From assembly GCF_022347725.1 (NCBI RefSeq), contig NZ_JAKRGB010000002.1, positions 372,001 through 436,000 of the forward strand: a DNA stretch of 64,000 nt, in the 5' to 3' direction. The stretch is from Ruegeria sp. Ofav3-42. Lineage in GTDB: Bacteria > Pseudomonadota > Alphaproteobacteria > Rhodobacterales > Rhodobacteraceae. Position 1 is the first letter of the stretch. Every line of letters starts with the position of its first letter. Positions 26,276-34,951 of this stretch are shown piece by piece. A program made the translations under genes and the position numbers. The notes under the pieces were generated by a model. It ran no database searches and was not told the DNA's origin. It saw nothing but the letters and a program-made list of their open reading frames with translations.

Positions 26276-27560
26276 ATGGATTACTTTGCTGGTTTGGATG
26301 TTTCACTTCGGTCTGTTGCCGTTTGTGTGATTGATGCAAATGGCCGGACGGCTTTTCAGCGTTTGGTTACGTGTGAGATCGAAGACATCAGCGGATGTCT
26401 TGCAGACTTCACGGCTTGTGATCTTCGGATCGGGTTCGAAGCTGGCGCGATGAGCCAGCATCTGTTCTTCGGCCTGCAGGCGAATGGTTTCGACGTTGTC
26501 GGCATGGAAGCGCGGCAAGTGAATGCCGCACTTTCGGCCATGGGCAACAAGACCGACAAGACAGATGCACGGGGGATCGCCAACATACTTCGTTCTGGCT
26601 GGTTCAACCCTGTCCATGTGAAGAGCCGAGAGGCACATGCCATCCGTGCGCTACTGAGCAGTCGAAAGGCAGTTCAGCAAAAGTGCATTGATCTGGCAAA
26701 TGAGATGCGCGGGTTGTTCCGGATCTTTGGGTTGCGCCTGCCATCTCGTATCGATCAGGCGTCTTTTGATGAGAGGGTGCGTTCCATCATCGAAGCGGAC
26801 CCAAACCTGTCTCATGCCTTATTGCCGCTGTTGGACGCTCGCGCGGCGCTCTTTGCCACATACCGGGAGCTTGATCGACGCCTCAAGCAAGCGGCCAGCC
26901 GTGATGAGACCTGTCTGCGCTTCATGGCAATCCCCGGAGTCGGGCCGATTGCAGCCCTGACTTTCAAGGCGGCAGTGGATGGCCCCAAACGCTTCACCAG
27001 TTCAAGGACCGTCGCCGCGCACTTTGGTCTGACACCGAGGCGCTACCAGTCAGGGGAGATGGACAACCCTGGCCGTATCTCGAAAGCAGGCGACGCCGAT
27101 GTTCGATCCGCGCTCTACGCAGCGGCGAACGCGATGATGATGCGATCCGTCGCCAGCTCTGAAATCAAGAGCTGGGGTCTTCGGGTGATGCGCCGAAAAG
27201 GCCGCCGCAAAGCGGTCGTTGCCGTTGCCCGAAAGCTTGCTGTCGTTATGCACCGCGTGTGGGCAGACAATACCGAGTTCCGTCAGAGACCGTTGGAGGG
27301 CGCCGTATGAAACTGAACCTTCGAGCATCAATGACGGGATCGTCCCTCACCGGACGAGGCCTGCGGATGACGCCGAAAATGGCTGCTGCGCCATCCAAAG
27401 CGCGAGACTAAGCTGGGCGCTCCGCGACCGATCCGGCACATGCATGCAGCGGTCCAATCGAACCGCACCAAAAATGACTGCGAAGAGAAGCTTGACCCGG
27501 ATGAGAGACCCGATCCCAAAGGACGGAAACAAAACGATGAAATGAACTTGACCCAAACGC
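25898..27560 (+). mobile_element. IS110-family insertion sequence (boundaries approximate)
   Basis: A single intact DEDD-type recombinase gene has about 370 bp of noncoding DNA on the left and at least 250 bp on the right. IS110 elements lack terminal inverted repeats and target duplications, so the ends cannot be fixed from one copy. The left limit is set tentatively at the first AGTGATTGCTGCA copy and the right limit after the structured downstream segment. It separates the two-component operon from the LacI-controlled operon inside the island. Confidence 0.45.
26276..27310 (+). CDS. IS110-family transposase (DEDD/serine recombinase)
   Basis: 344 residues, full length. The N-terminal RuvC-like domain has D8 (MDYFAGLDVS), E55 (IGFEAGAMSQ), and D94/D97 (GNKTDKTDARGIA). 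The C-terminal Transposase_20 domain has the helix-hairpin motif MAIPGVGPIAALTF and the conserved HFGLTPRRYQSGE ... GRISKAGDADVR region with the candidate catalytic Ser259. A TTAGGAGAACG ribosome site precedes the ATG. No frameshift is seen, so it may be active. In characterised members the enzyme works with an element-encoded bridge RNA that specifies target and donor. Confidence 0.93.
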   Translation: MDYFAGLDVSLRSVAVCVIDANGRTAFQRLVTCEIEDISGCLADFTACDLRIGFEAGAMSQHLFFGLQANGFDVVGMEARQVNAALSAMGNKTDKTDARGIANILRSGWFNPVHVKSREAHAIRALLSSRKAVQQKCIDLANEMRGLFRIFGLRLPSRIDQASFDERVRSIIEADPNLSHALLPLLDARAALFATYRELDRRLKQAASRDETCLRFMAIPGVGPIAALTFKAAVDGPKRFTSSRTVAAHFGLTPRRYQSGEMDNPGRISKAGDADVRSALYAAANAMMMRSVASSEIKSWGLRVMRRKGRRKAVVAVARKLAVVMHRVWADNTEFRQRPLEGAV

Positions 27561-27709
27561 CCGATTAGAGAAGCTGCCTTTCGCGTTATCCGCCGCAGTG
27601 TCCGCAGCCAGACCATTCTAGCCGTTCGCCCGTACGCCAACTAGCCTCTGTCGCTCTATCAAAGAGAGCGGAATGCCCTCCTTCGCCGCATCAGGTTCAA
27701 TGGTCAGAT
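27311..27709. other. Right noncoding flank of the IS110-family element
   Basis: About 400 bp between the transposase stop and the LacI gene stop. Open frames on both strands have no ribosome sites or family features. It must contain the right end of the insertion sequence and the 3' flank of the LacI gene. In IS1111-type members of the family the guide RNA lies on this side instead, so this flank is the alternative bridge-RNA location. Confidence 0.45.
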
Positions 27710-28738
27710 TTACTCATTGAGAACTGCGTTTCGAATAGTTGAGCTTCTTTCGATCAGCTTAGCTTCAAGTCTTTCCGGTTGCGGTCTTTCTTGCGCAGAA
27801 ATCCAGCGTGCCAACGCGATGGCTGCCCTTTCACCCATTCGGGAAACAGGGAGATGAACCGTTGTTAAAGACGGTACGGCAACGGCAGAGCTCGGCAGAT
27901 CGTCCAAGCCCATCAACGAAACGTCCTCCGGAATACTTACTCCTTTGGACTGAAGGCCAAACAAAACTCCTAGAGCGACAACGTCCGAAAGGCATAGGAT
28001 AGCGTCCGGTTTGCTTGAATTGCTTTCAATTCGCGCGGCGGCATCGGCGCCCCCGCGAAGACTGATCTCTGTCTCGAAGGTCGTTAGCTCACCTTCCCAA
28101 CTTAATGAGTGCAGCCCGGATAGTCGGGCCTGTGTCCGATCATTATTGTGAATGGGGCCGTGCACCACGGCAATCCGCCGATGCCCGAGTTCAATAAGGT
28201 GCCGCAAAGCCAATTTCGCCGCGGCTTCATTGTCGTAACCGATCGTCGGCAACGGATTGGAATTGTCAAAGTAGGACGTGATAATCGTCGGCATCATTGT
28301 GCGTTCGATCAGTTCGTAAAACTCAGGACTGTGGGAGGCGCCGGTGATAATTAGCCCTTCTGCTCCTATGTCCACCAAACCTTTTGCTTTCGCGGCCTCG
28401 ATATCAGGATCAGAGTCCGTTGTAGCCACGACCAGTGACAACCCATCGTCGGATAGCTTTCTCTCGAGTGCCGCAAGAAACCGGGCGAAAATCGCATTGT
28501 CCAAAGTAGGAATCAACGCGCCGACGAACCGGGTGCGACCAGAATTGATTGCCCTCGCGGCAGCGCTTGGAACGAATCGAAGTTCAGCAATTGCCTTTTG
28601 AACTTTTTCCAGAGTGTCCTTTTTGACCACTCCCGGTTCATTCAGCACCCGAGATACCGTTGCGACTGATACGCCCGCAGCTTTTGCGACATCCCTGAGA
28701 TTTGAGCGTTTTTTCGGCGCTTGGGCTTTTTGTGTCAC
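27710..28738 (-). CDS. LacI-family transcriptional regulator
   Basis: 342 residues from a GTG (VTQKAQAPKKRSNLRDVAKA). The HTH is RDVAKAAGVSVATVSRVLNE, followed by a periplasmic-binding-like sensor domain (FVGALIPTLDNAIFARFL ... LMGLDDLPSSAVAVPSLTTV). The frame stays open to an ATG at 28822, which would add 28 residues (MKLVTKVDETS...). Those codons are made of two copies of a probable operator, so the shorter form of normal LacI length is preferred; neither start has a clear ribosome site. It is divergent from the DUF1989-GcvT/ABC operon and probably represses it. Confidence 0.88.
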   Translation of the reverse strand: MTQKAQAPKKRSNLRDVAKAAGVSVATVSRVLNEPGVVKKDTLEKVQKAIAELRFVPSAAARAINSGRTRFVGALIPTLDNAIFARFLAALERKLSDDGLSLVVATTDSDPDIEAAKAKGLVDIGAEGLIITGASHSPEFYELIERTMMPTIITSYFDNSNPLPTIGYDNEAAAKLALRHLIELGHRRIAVVHGPIHNNDRTQARLSGLHSLSWEGELTTFETEISLRGGADAAARIESNSSKPDAILCLSDVVALGVLFGLQSKGVSIPEDVSLMGLDDLPSSAVAVPSLTTVHLPVSRMGERAAIALARWISAQERPQPERLEAKLIERSSTIRNAVLNE

Positions 28739-28777
28739 CTGATCTTGTGTCCGTATTCTGGGTTCCTCAGGAAAGAG

Positions 28778-28822
28778 TTGACATATGTAACTAGTTTCAT
28801 CAACCTTTGTAACTAGTTTCAT
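28778..28822 (+). promoter_or_regulatory. Promoter element and tandem LacI operators before the DUF1989-GcvT operon
   Basis: A TTGACA (-35-like) at 28778-28783 is followed by two direct copies of TGTAACTAGTTTCAT (28786-28800 and 28808-28822), 22 bp apart, two helical turns. Each has the AACTAGTT dyad at its centre. A convincing -10 at the usual spacing is not evident (the 17-bp position reads CAACCT). The position between the divergent regulator and operon supports an operator role. Confidence 0.65.
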
Positions 28823-28843
28823 AACCGAGAATCTAACAACACC

Positions 28844-31171
28844 ATGTATGGTTCGTCAGTCCTGCACGAGTTCACGAATTCCGGGTTTAACAGCCCGGGG
28901 CGCAGATTTCCGGGCTTCCCAAAAGTCTCTGGTACACGATCTCATATTCTGGCCCCGCGCGAAGCAAGCCGTGTGACAATGAACTCGGGCGACCTGCTTT
29001 CTATGGATGGGGTCACGCCAGCGTTGCCTCTGGAGCTTGTGGCTTTTTCGGATGCAGGGACCTGCAACCTTGCAAGCTTAGGGCTAAAGGCGAATGGGAC
29101 AGTCAATCAGGCTGAGTTTAGTAACGATCAATTCAAAGGCTGGATCAGTTCGCAAGGCGGGGATCCTGGGCTACCGGTTTCAAGCTATGAATTGGTGACC
29201 GAGGCGGATCCCGTGATTTTTCGCGCGACCCAACCAGTGACGGTATGGTTGATAAGGCCGGCATCGATTGACGGCTTGATCGAAGGAAATGGTGCAGGTT
29301 GTGTTACGATCCTGCATAAACATGCAGCTGCGGATGAACCTCTATTACCACCGTTATTGGGGGATGCTCGGGACGAGTTTACAATTCCGCGTGGTACCGG
29401 GTTCGGCTATGAACTGAAAGCTGGCGAGTTTGTTCAAATCATAGATGTCGAAGGGCAGCAGTGTTCGGATTTTATGGCCCTTCGTTCCGATGGGTTAGAT
29501 CGCGGAAACGAATGGATGATCGACTCGACCGCCACCCGGTCGATGGTACGTCGAGCCTATCCGGGCCCCGGACTCCTGGACAAGTTTTATGATCGGGAGA
29601 TGCGCCCGCTCCTGAACGTGGTGCAGGATACATGTGGACGTCACGACACGTTCGGCCTGGCCTGCACTGCCAGAGGTTATGAAGAGCGCGGCTTTCCCGG
29701 TCATGTGAACTGTTCCGACAACATGTCGAACGTGCTGGCGCCTTATGGTGTTGCGCGTCGATCGGCCTGGCCTGCTATCAATTTCTTCTGGAATACGTGG
29801 ATCGACCCGGCGACGCACCATATCCTGACCGAGGAATCCTATTCCCGCCCTGGTGACTATGTCGCCATGCGCGCAATGGAAGATCTGGTATGCGTCTCGA
29901 CCGCATGCCCGGACGACATAGATCCAATAAATGGCTGGAATCCGACGGATATTCACGTGCGCATCTATCGCCCGGAAACGCCTATCCGGCGTGCTGTTGC
30001 CTACCGTGAAAAGGAAGATGCTCCCATGTCAATTAGTCAGGAGTCCGCATTTCATGACCGTCTCGCCCCCTTGACCCAACATTTCGCTCCGGCCCGCGAT
30101 CTGTGGGCGCCAGTCAGCTTCCCTGCCCACGGCACGTTGGGTGAATACTGGGCATGCCGCGAGGCGGTGACGGTACAGGACATGAGCGGGTTGCGCAAAT
30201 ACGACATCGTCGGGCCGGATGCCGAAAAACTTCTACAGCAGGCAACGACACGAAACGTGGCTAAACTGCCGGTCTGGCGCGGGTCTTACACCATCATGTG
30301 TGACGAAAGTGGGTCGGTCATCGACGATGGTACACTGTTCAGGCTTGCGCCCGAGATCTTTCGCTGGTGCTGCGGATCCGAGGAAAGCGGTCGTACGTTG
30401 CAGGCACTGGCGACAGAACTGGACATGCAGGTTCGGGTGCACGCACTGCGGAACGCGATGCCGAACCTTGCCATTCAGGGGCCGAAATCGCGCGAGTTGC
30501 TACGCAAGATTGCCTTTACGCAGCCTCATGTGCCGTCTCTGGATAATCTCAAGTGGTTCGGTGTCACGATCGCTCGCCTGCATGGCCGGGAAGGGGCTCC
30601 TTTCATGTTGTCACGCTCGGGCTACACCGGCGAGTTAGGCTATGAAATATTCTGCTCCAATTCCGACGCGGTGGCGATTTGGGACGCGGTGATGGAAGCG
30701 GGTGAGGAGTTCGGGATCACACCTATGGGCTCTGCTGCGCTGGATATTGTCCGGATCGAGGCCGGGTTGGCCGCAGCAAATGCAGAGTTTGCGCCGGATG
30801 TCGATGCGTTCGAGGCCGGTCTGGGGTTCGCTGTTGATATGAACAAGACCAGTTTCACAGGCAAAGGCGCGCTTGAGCGAAACGCGCGAGACCCGCGCCG
30901 CGTGCTCAAAGGGTTGTTGATCGGGTGCGATGACGTGCCTGCCCATGGCACTCCGGTATTTGCCGGCGAGCGGCAGGTGGGCGTGGTCACTTCGGCCACC
31001 CGCTCACCAATGCTGGAACAGGCGGTCGCCATGGCGCGGCTGTCGGTCGAACACGCCGAGAACGGCACCCATCTGGAAATTGGGCAACTCGACGGGCGGA
31101 TGAAACGCCTGGGGGCAACCGTCTCGGACATTCCATTCATAGACCCGCAGCGCAAGCGGGCGCGCGCCTGA
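28844..31171 (+). CDS. DUF1989 - aminomethyltransferase (GcvT) fusion protein
   Basis: 775 residues. Residues about 180-380 form a DUF1989 (urea carboxylase-associated) domain, with FTIPRGTGFGYELKAGEFVQ, C207 in GQQCSDFMA, H267, and CPDDIDPINGWNPTDIHV. Residues about 405-770 are a GcvT/dimethylglycine-oxidase-type folate domain, with DMSGLRKYDIVGPDAEKLLQ, LSRSGYTGELGYEIF and GLGFAVDMNKTSFTGKGAL. Residues about 34-140 look like a decayed second DUF1989 half. GcvT domains pass one-carbon units from amines to tetrahydrofolate. With the following betaine-type ABC importer this suggests demethylation or cleavage of an imported N-methyl compound. No strong ribosome site precedes the ATG. Confidence 0.85.
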   Translation: MYGSSVLHEFTNSGFNSPGRRFPGFPKVSGTRSHILAPREASRVTMNSGDLLSMDGVTPALPLELVAFSDAGTCNLASLGLKANGTVNQAEFSNDQFKGWISSQGGDPGLPVSSYELVTEADPVIFRATQPVTVWLIRPASIDGLIEGNGAGCVTILHKHAAADEPLLPPLLGDARDEFTIPRGTGFGYELKAGEFVQIIDVEGQQCSDFMALRSDGLDRGNEWMIDSTATRSMVRRAYPGPGLLDKFYDREMRPLLNVVQDTCGRHDTFGLACTARGYEERGFPGHVNCSDNMSNVLAPYGVARRSAWPAINFFWNTWIDPATHHILTEESYSRPGDYVAMRAMEDLVCVSTACPDDIDPINGWNPTDIHVRIYRPETPIRRAVAYREKEDAPMSISQESAFHDRLAPLTQHFAPARDLWAPVSFPAHGTLGEYWACREAVTVQDMSGLRKYDIVGPDAEKLLQQATTRNVAKLPVWRGSYTIMCDESGSVIDDGTLFRLAPEIFRWCCGSEESGRTLQALATELDMQVRVHALRNAMPNLAIQGPKSRELLRKIAFTQPHVPSLDNLKWFGVTIARLHGREGAPFMLSRSGYTGELGYEIFCSNSDAVAIWDAVMEAGEEFGITPMGSAALDIVRIEAGLAAANAEFAPDVDAFEAGLGFAVDMNKTSFTGKGALERNARDPRRVLKGLLIGCDDVPAHGTPVFAGERQVGVVTSATRSPMLEQAVAMARLSVEHAENGTHLEIGQLDGRMKRLGATVSDIPFIDPQRKRARA

Positions 31172-31207
31172 CGGCGCAGGCAACACCACGTAACGGGAGA
31201 GAAAGAT

Positions 31208-32179
31208 ATGAAGAAACTGGCAACATTGACCGCAACGTTCGCGTTGGCCGTGGGGGCCACAACGGTGATGGCACAGGAGAAGGTTATGGTAGGCGAGCCC
31301 AGTTGGCCCGGTGCCAAGATTATGAGCCGTGTGATCGGTCAGGTCATCGAAACCCGCCTCGGTGGCGAGGTAGGCTATGCGCCGGGTGCCAACGCCGTGA
31401 TTTTTGCCGCGATGGACGGTGGGCGTGGTGACATTGATGTGCATCCGGATGTCTGGCTGCCAAACCAGTCCTCGTTCACCGATGAGTATGTCGATCAGAA
31501 GGGCACCGTGGCGCTTTCGTCCGGCAGTTACGAGGGCCGCGCGGGGATTTGTGTTCCGAACTACATGGTCGAAGATCACAACATCAAATCGATTTACGAT
31601 CTGGCCACTCCGATAGCGCAGGAACTGTTCGACTCCGATGGCGATGGCATGGGCGAAGTTTGGGTCGGTGCATCTGGCTGGGCTTCGACCAACACCTTCA
31701 AGGTGCGGGTGCGTGATTATGGTATTGAGACCTTCCTGACGCCCACCACCGAGGACGAGACGGTTTTCTATTCGCGTCTCAAGGATCAGATTGATCAGCA
31801 AAAAGGTGCCGCGTTTTATTGTTATGCGCCGCATTACGTGCACGCGTTGTATGACGTGACCATTCTGGAAGAACCCGAACACGACGCCGCAACCTACAAG
31901 ATGGTGCAACCGGATCAGGATGCGGATTGGTACAACAATTCGCATGTTAGCACCGGCGAGCCTGTCAAAACCGTGACTGTTGCGCATTCCAAGTCACTGG
32001 AACAGCGCAATCCGGCTGCTGCGTCTTTCCTGAGCAACATCAATATGAATGCCGATCAGCTCAGCGCTCTGACTTATGAAGTCGTCGTCAAAGGTCGCGA
32101 GACGGATGAGGTCGTGGCCGAATGGATCGCCGCCAATGACGAGACGGTCGACGGCTGGCTTGGTTTGAAGACCAACTGA
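31208..32179 (+). CDS. ABC transporter substrate-binding protein, glycine betaine/proline (ProX) type
   Basis: 323 residues. The signal peptide MKKLATLTATFALAVGATTV is cleaved near MAQ. The mature protein has the OpuAC/ProX motifs GEPSWPGAKIMSRVIGQVIE, DIDVHPDVWLPNQ and DADWYNNSHVSTGEPVKTV, with several Trp and Tyr that could build a cation-binding aromatic cage. It should capture a quaternary or N-methylated compound in the periplasm. It follows the fusion enzyme by 36 bp with a GGAGAG ribosome site. A strong intercistronic hairpin follows it, as is common where the binding protein is made in excess. Confidence 0.9.
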   Translation: MKKLATLTATFALAVGATTVMAQEKVMVGEPSWPGAKIMSRVIGQVIETRLGGEVGYAPGANAVIFAAMDGGRGDIDVHPDVWLPNQSSFTDEYVDQKGTVALSSGSYEGRAGICVPNYMVEDHNIKSIYDLATPIAQELFDSDGDGMGEVWVGASGWASTNTFKVRVRDYGIETFLTPTTEDETVFYSRLKDQIDQQKGAAFYCYAPHYVHALYDVTILEEPEHDAATYKMVQPDQDADWYNNSHVSTGEPVKTVTVAHSKSLEQRNPAAASFLSNINMNADQLSALTYEVVVKGRETDEVVAEWIAANDETVDGWLGLKTN

Positions 32180-32186
32180 TACCAAA

Positions 32187-32216
32187 GCGCCCCCGGCCCG
32201 ATCTTGCCGGGGGCGC
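32187..32216 (+). terminator. Intercistronic stem-loop after the binding-protein gene
   Basis: GCGCCCCCGGC (32187-32197) and GCCGGGGGCGC (32206-32216) form a perfect 11-bp stem with an 8-nt loop and no T-run. It is more likely a 3' stabiliser or partial terminator that raises binding-protein mRNA over the ATPase and permease than a full stop. Confidence 0.7.
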
Positions 32217-32247
32217 AATCTGCAAGCTCAACCAAAGTGGGGCCAGT

Positions 32248-33297
32248 ATGACGGCGGATATCGCAATTGATGCACGTGGCGTTTGGAAGGTGTTCGGGGC
32301 ACGAGCGCAAGACGCATTGAAAGCCATTCACAGCGAAGGGCTGAGCAAGGCCGAAGTGCTGGACCGGTTCAATTGCGTTGTTGGTGTTGCCGACGCCAGC
32401 TTTGAGATTGAACGCGGTGAATTGTTCTGTGTCATGGGCCTGTCCGGCTCGGGCAAATCGACACTGGTCCGCCATGTGAACCGCCTGTTGGAACCAACTG
32501 ACGGCCACATCTATCTGGACGGCGATGATGTCATGGGCCTCAACGACGACGGTTTGCGCGATCTGCGCAATCGTCGCGTTGCCATGGTTTTCCAAAACTT
32601 CGGCCTGCTGCCTCACCGAACCGTGCGCGACAACGTCGCCATGCCCCTGGAAATCCGGGGCACCGGCAAGGCGCGTCGGTGGGAAGAGGCCGACCGGGTT
32701 CTGGAACTGGTAGAACTGAACGGCTGGGAAGACAAATACGCGCATGAGCTGTCCGGGGGTATGCAGCAGCGTGTCGGTCTTGCCCGGGCCATCGCCGCGG
32801 ACCCGGAGATCCTGCTGATGGACGAGCCGTTCTCGGCCCTTGATCCGCTGATCCGCAAGCAATTGCAGGATCAGTTCATGGAGTTGAGCCACAAGCTCAA
32901 CAAAACAACAATGTTCATTACCCATGATCTTGATGAGGCCATTCGTATCGGCCATCGCATCGCGATCATGAAAGACGGTCGCATCGTGCAGATTGGCACT
33001 CCGGAGGAAATCATCCTGAACCCCGCCGATGACTATGTCGCAGACTTCGTTGCCGGAATTTCCAAGCTCAACATGATCTTCGCCCATGCGGTGATGAAGC
33101 CGGTGGATGAGTTCGAGGCACATCACGGTGAAATCCCGGATGACGCAAAAGAGGCGCATCCCAATATGGACCTGTCCGACCTGATGAACCTCTGCGTCGA
33201 TGGGCATGGCGTGGTCGCGGTCACGCAAGACGGCAAGACCGTGGGTGTGATCAACCGCGCGGGACTCATCCGCGCCATTCAGGACAGCCAGGCATAA
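32248..33297 (+). CDS. ABC transporter ATP-binding protein, glycine betaine (ProV) type
   Basis: 349 residues. Walker A is GLSGSGKST (64-72), the signature LSGGMQQR (169-176) and Walker B ILLMDEP (189-195), with a switch His in MFITHDLDEAIRIG. The N-terminal helical lead (WKVFGARAQDALKAI) and C-terminal extension with CBS-like sequence (LMNLCVDGHGVVAVTQDGKT) are typical of ProV/OpuAA, where the CBS part senses ionic strength. It lies between its binding protein and permease. Confidence 0.93.
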   Translation: MTADIAIDARGVWKVFGARAQDALKAIHSEGLSKAEVLDRFNCVVGVADASFEIERGELFCVMGLSGSGKSTLVRHVNRLLEPTDGHIYLDGDDVMGLNDDGLRDLRNRRVAMVFQNFGLLPHRTVRDNVAMPLEIRGTGKARRWEEADRVLELVELNGWEDKYAHELSGGMQQRVGLARAIAADPEILLMDEPFSALDPLIRKQLQDQFMELSHKLNKTTMFITHDLDEAIRIGHRIAIMKDGRIVQIGTPEEIILNPADDYVADFVAGISKLNMIFAHAVMKPVDEFEAHHGEIPDDAKEAHPNMDLSDLMNLCVDGHGVVAVTQDGKTVGVINRAGLIRAIQDSQA

Positions 33298-33307
33298 GGG
33301 AACGGTT

Positions 33308-34825
33308 ATGAAACACGTTGACGCACAACAGGTCAAACCTGAAACCGCCGACCGTTTGGAAGGCCTGATCGGGGAATTCGTAGGTCAGAGTCAAGCTTAT
33401 TATCAGAAAGCTTTTGCCTACATGATGCAGGCTCCGGGGTACCGGTTCACACTGAACAAGGCTGCAGCAATCCTCGGACCAATCTGGTTCGGTGCACGCG
33501 GGCTCTGGTCCTGGTTTCTGGGATTTTTGGTCCTCGAGACACTGGCATACATACAGATCGGTTTAGGGCTTTTCGGCGATCTGGGGCGTGAATTCCGTGA
33601 ACGAGCCGCCCAGATTGAGCAAACGCTGGACCTACGCCGTCAGCAGATAGAAGCAGCGGAACAGTCCGGAGCGGCTTCCCTCGATTCACTGAAACGAGCG
33701 GCAGAGTCGCTGGAGGGCGCTTTGGCCGGGGCGCAGGAAGCTGCCCGAAGCGCGGACTCTACAGGCATCACGTATTTGGCAGTGGGAATAGTCCTGTTGC
33801 TGGCGGTGAAGTTTCTTTCGGCATCGTTGGCCAACTGGACTCTGGAAGGTCAGTTCGCACGTTGGCGGTCGGATACCAGCGTGGCGCATGGTTGGTCTGT
33901 TATACGGATGATCGTCGCCTCCGTTCTGACCGTGGTGGTCGTCGTACTTTCCGCAATCAAGTTTGCGCAACCTGACGCGCTGGCCGTTCTGAAGACCTTT
34001 CCGACCAATCGGGACTGGCGATTGAACGTCGGCGACGGAGTGCAGGCCGTTTTTGAATGGACCAAGACTGCGGGACGCGGGTTCTTTGACGGATTAACCT
34101 ACGGAATGCGTACCCTGTTGGACTGGATCGAAGTGGTGTTGGTCGATACCCCCTGGCCCGTGGTTGCGCTGGTGATCATCATGCTGGCCTTTCTGTCCGC
34201 TGGCCCACGCGTGGCGATTTTCACCGGTGCGGCGCTGGCCTATCTGGGCCTGCTGGATTTCTGGGAAAAGGCGATGACCACCATCGCCTTGCTTGGGGCC
34301 GCCGCGCTGATCTCGATCACGTTGGGTATTCCGCTTGGTATTTACTGCGCGCGCCGTCCGCGTGCATTTGCCATCGTGCGACCAATTCTGGACTTCATGC
34401 AGTCGATGCCGTCATTCGTGTATCTAATTCCGGTGGTCGCTTTCATTGGGTCCGGCAAACCTGCCGGTGTGGTGGCGACTATGATCTTCGGCAGCCCACC
34501 GGTGATCCGCTTTACGGTACTGGGTCTTCAGCAGGTGCCTGAGACGGTGCGTGAGGCCGCAATGGCCTTTGGCGCAACGCCGCGCTACCTGCTTTGGCGT
34601 GTCGATCTTCCACTGGCACACAAGACTATTATGGCTGGAGTAAACCAGACCATTCTGATGTCTCTGGCCATGGTTGTTGTAGCGTCATTGATCGGTGCCA
34701 AAGGATTGGGTGAAGACGTCCTGGAAGCGCTGCAATACGCGGCGGCAGGGCAAGGTATCCTGGCTGGCCTCGCGATCCTTTTCTGCGCACTTATCTTGGA
34801 CCGTATCGTAGCGGGAAAGAAGTGA
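33308..34825 (+). CDS. ABC transporter permease, glycine betaine (ProW) type, with long N-terminal extension
   Basis: 505 residues. The C-terminal half (about 285-500) is a binding-protein-dependent permease domain with five or so transmembrane helices and the EAA loop VREAAMAFGATPRYLLWRVD. The N-terminal 240 residues are unusual: a hydrophobic segment near 55-85, a helical coiled-coil stretch with Gln/Glu/Ala (about 95-150), and two more transmembrane segments near 155 and 200. ProW proteins normally have a shorter N-terminal tail, so this extension may be regulatory. It starts 10 bp after the ATPase stop, behind GGGAACGG. Confidence 0.9.
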   Translation: MKHVDAQQVKPETADRLEGLIGEFVGQSQAYYQKAFAYMMQAPGYRFTLNKAAAILGPIWFGARGLWSWFLGFLVLETLAYIQIGLGLFGDLGREFRERAAQIEQTLDLRRQQIEAAEQSGAASLDSLKRAAESLEGALAGAQEAARSADSTGITYLAVGIVLLLAVKFLSASLANWTLEGQFARWRSDTSVAHGWSVIRMIVASVLTVVVVVLSAIKFAQPDALAVLKTFPTNRDWRLNVGDGVQAVFEWTKTAGRGFFDGLTYGMRTLLDWIEVVLVDTPWPVVALVIIMLAFLSAGPRVAIFTGAALAYLGLLDFWEKAMTTIALLGAAALISITLGIPLGIYCARRPRAFAIVRPILDFMQSMPSFVYLIPVVAFIGSGKPAGVVATMIFGSPPVIRFTVLGLQQVPETVREAAMAFGATPRYLLWRVDLPLAHKTIMAGVNQTILMSLAMVVVASLIGAKGLGEDVLEALQYAAAGQGILAGLAILFCALILDRIVAGKK

Positions 34826-34951
34826 ACTTGGATGCACGGTAACATTGGTTAGGTCGGCCTGCGATCTGTAATCTGATGGTTCAGCGTTTACGGAAGGCGG
34901 CCGCGCCGGCCATTCAACCAAAGATTTTGTGTTTCCACAGCCCAATTGTCC

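Noticed and set aside
32074-33336. 420-codon minus-strand frame opposite the ABC ATPase
   Set aside because: Antisense shadow; the plus-strand ATPase has all catalytic motifs.
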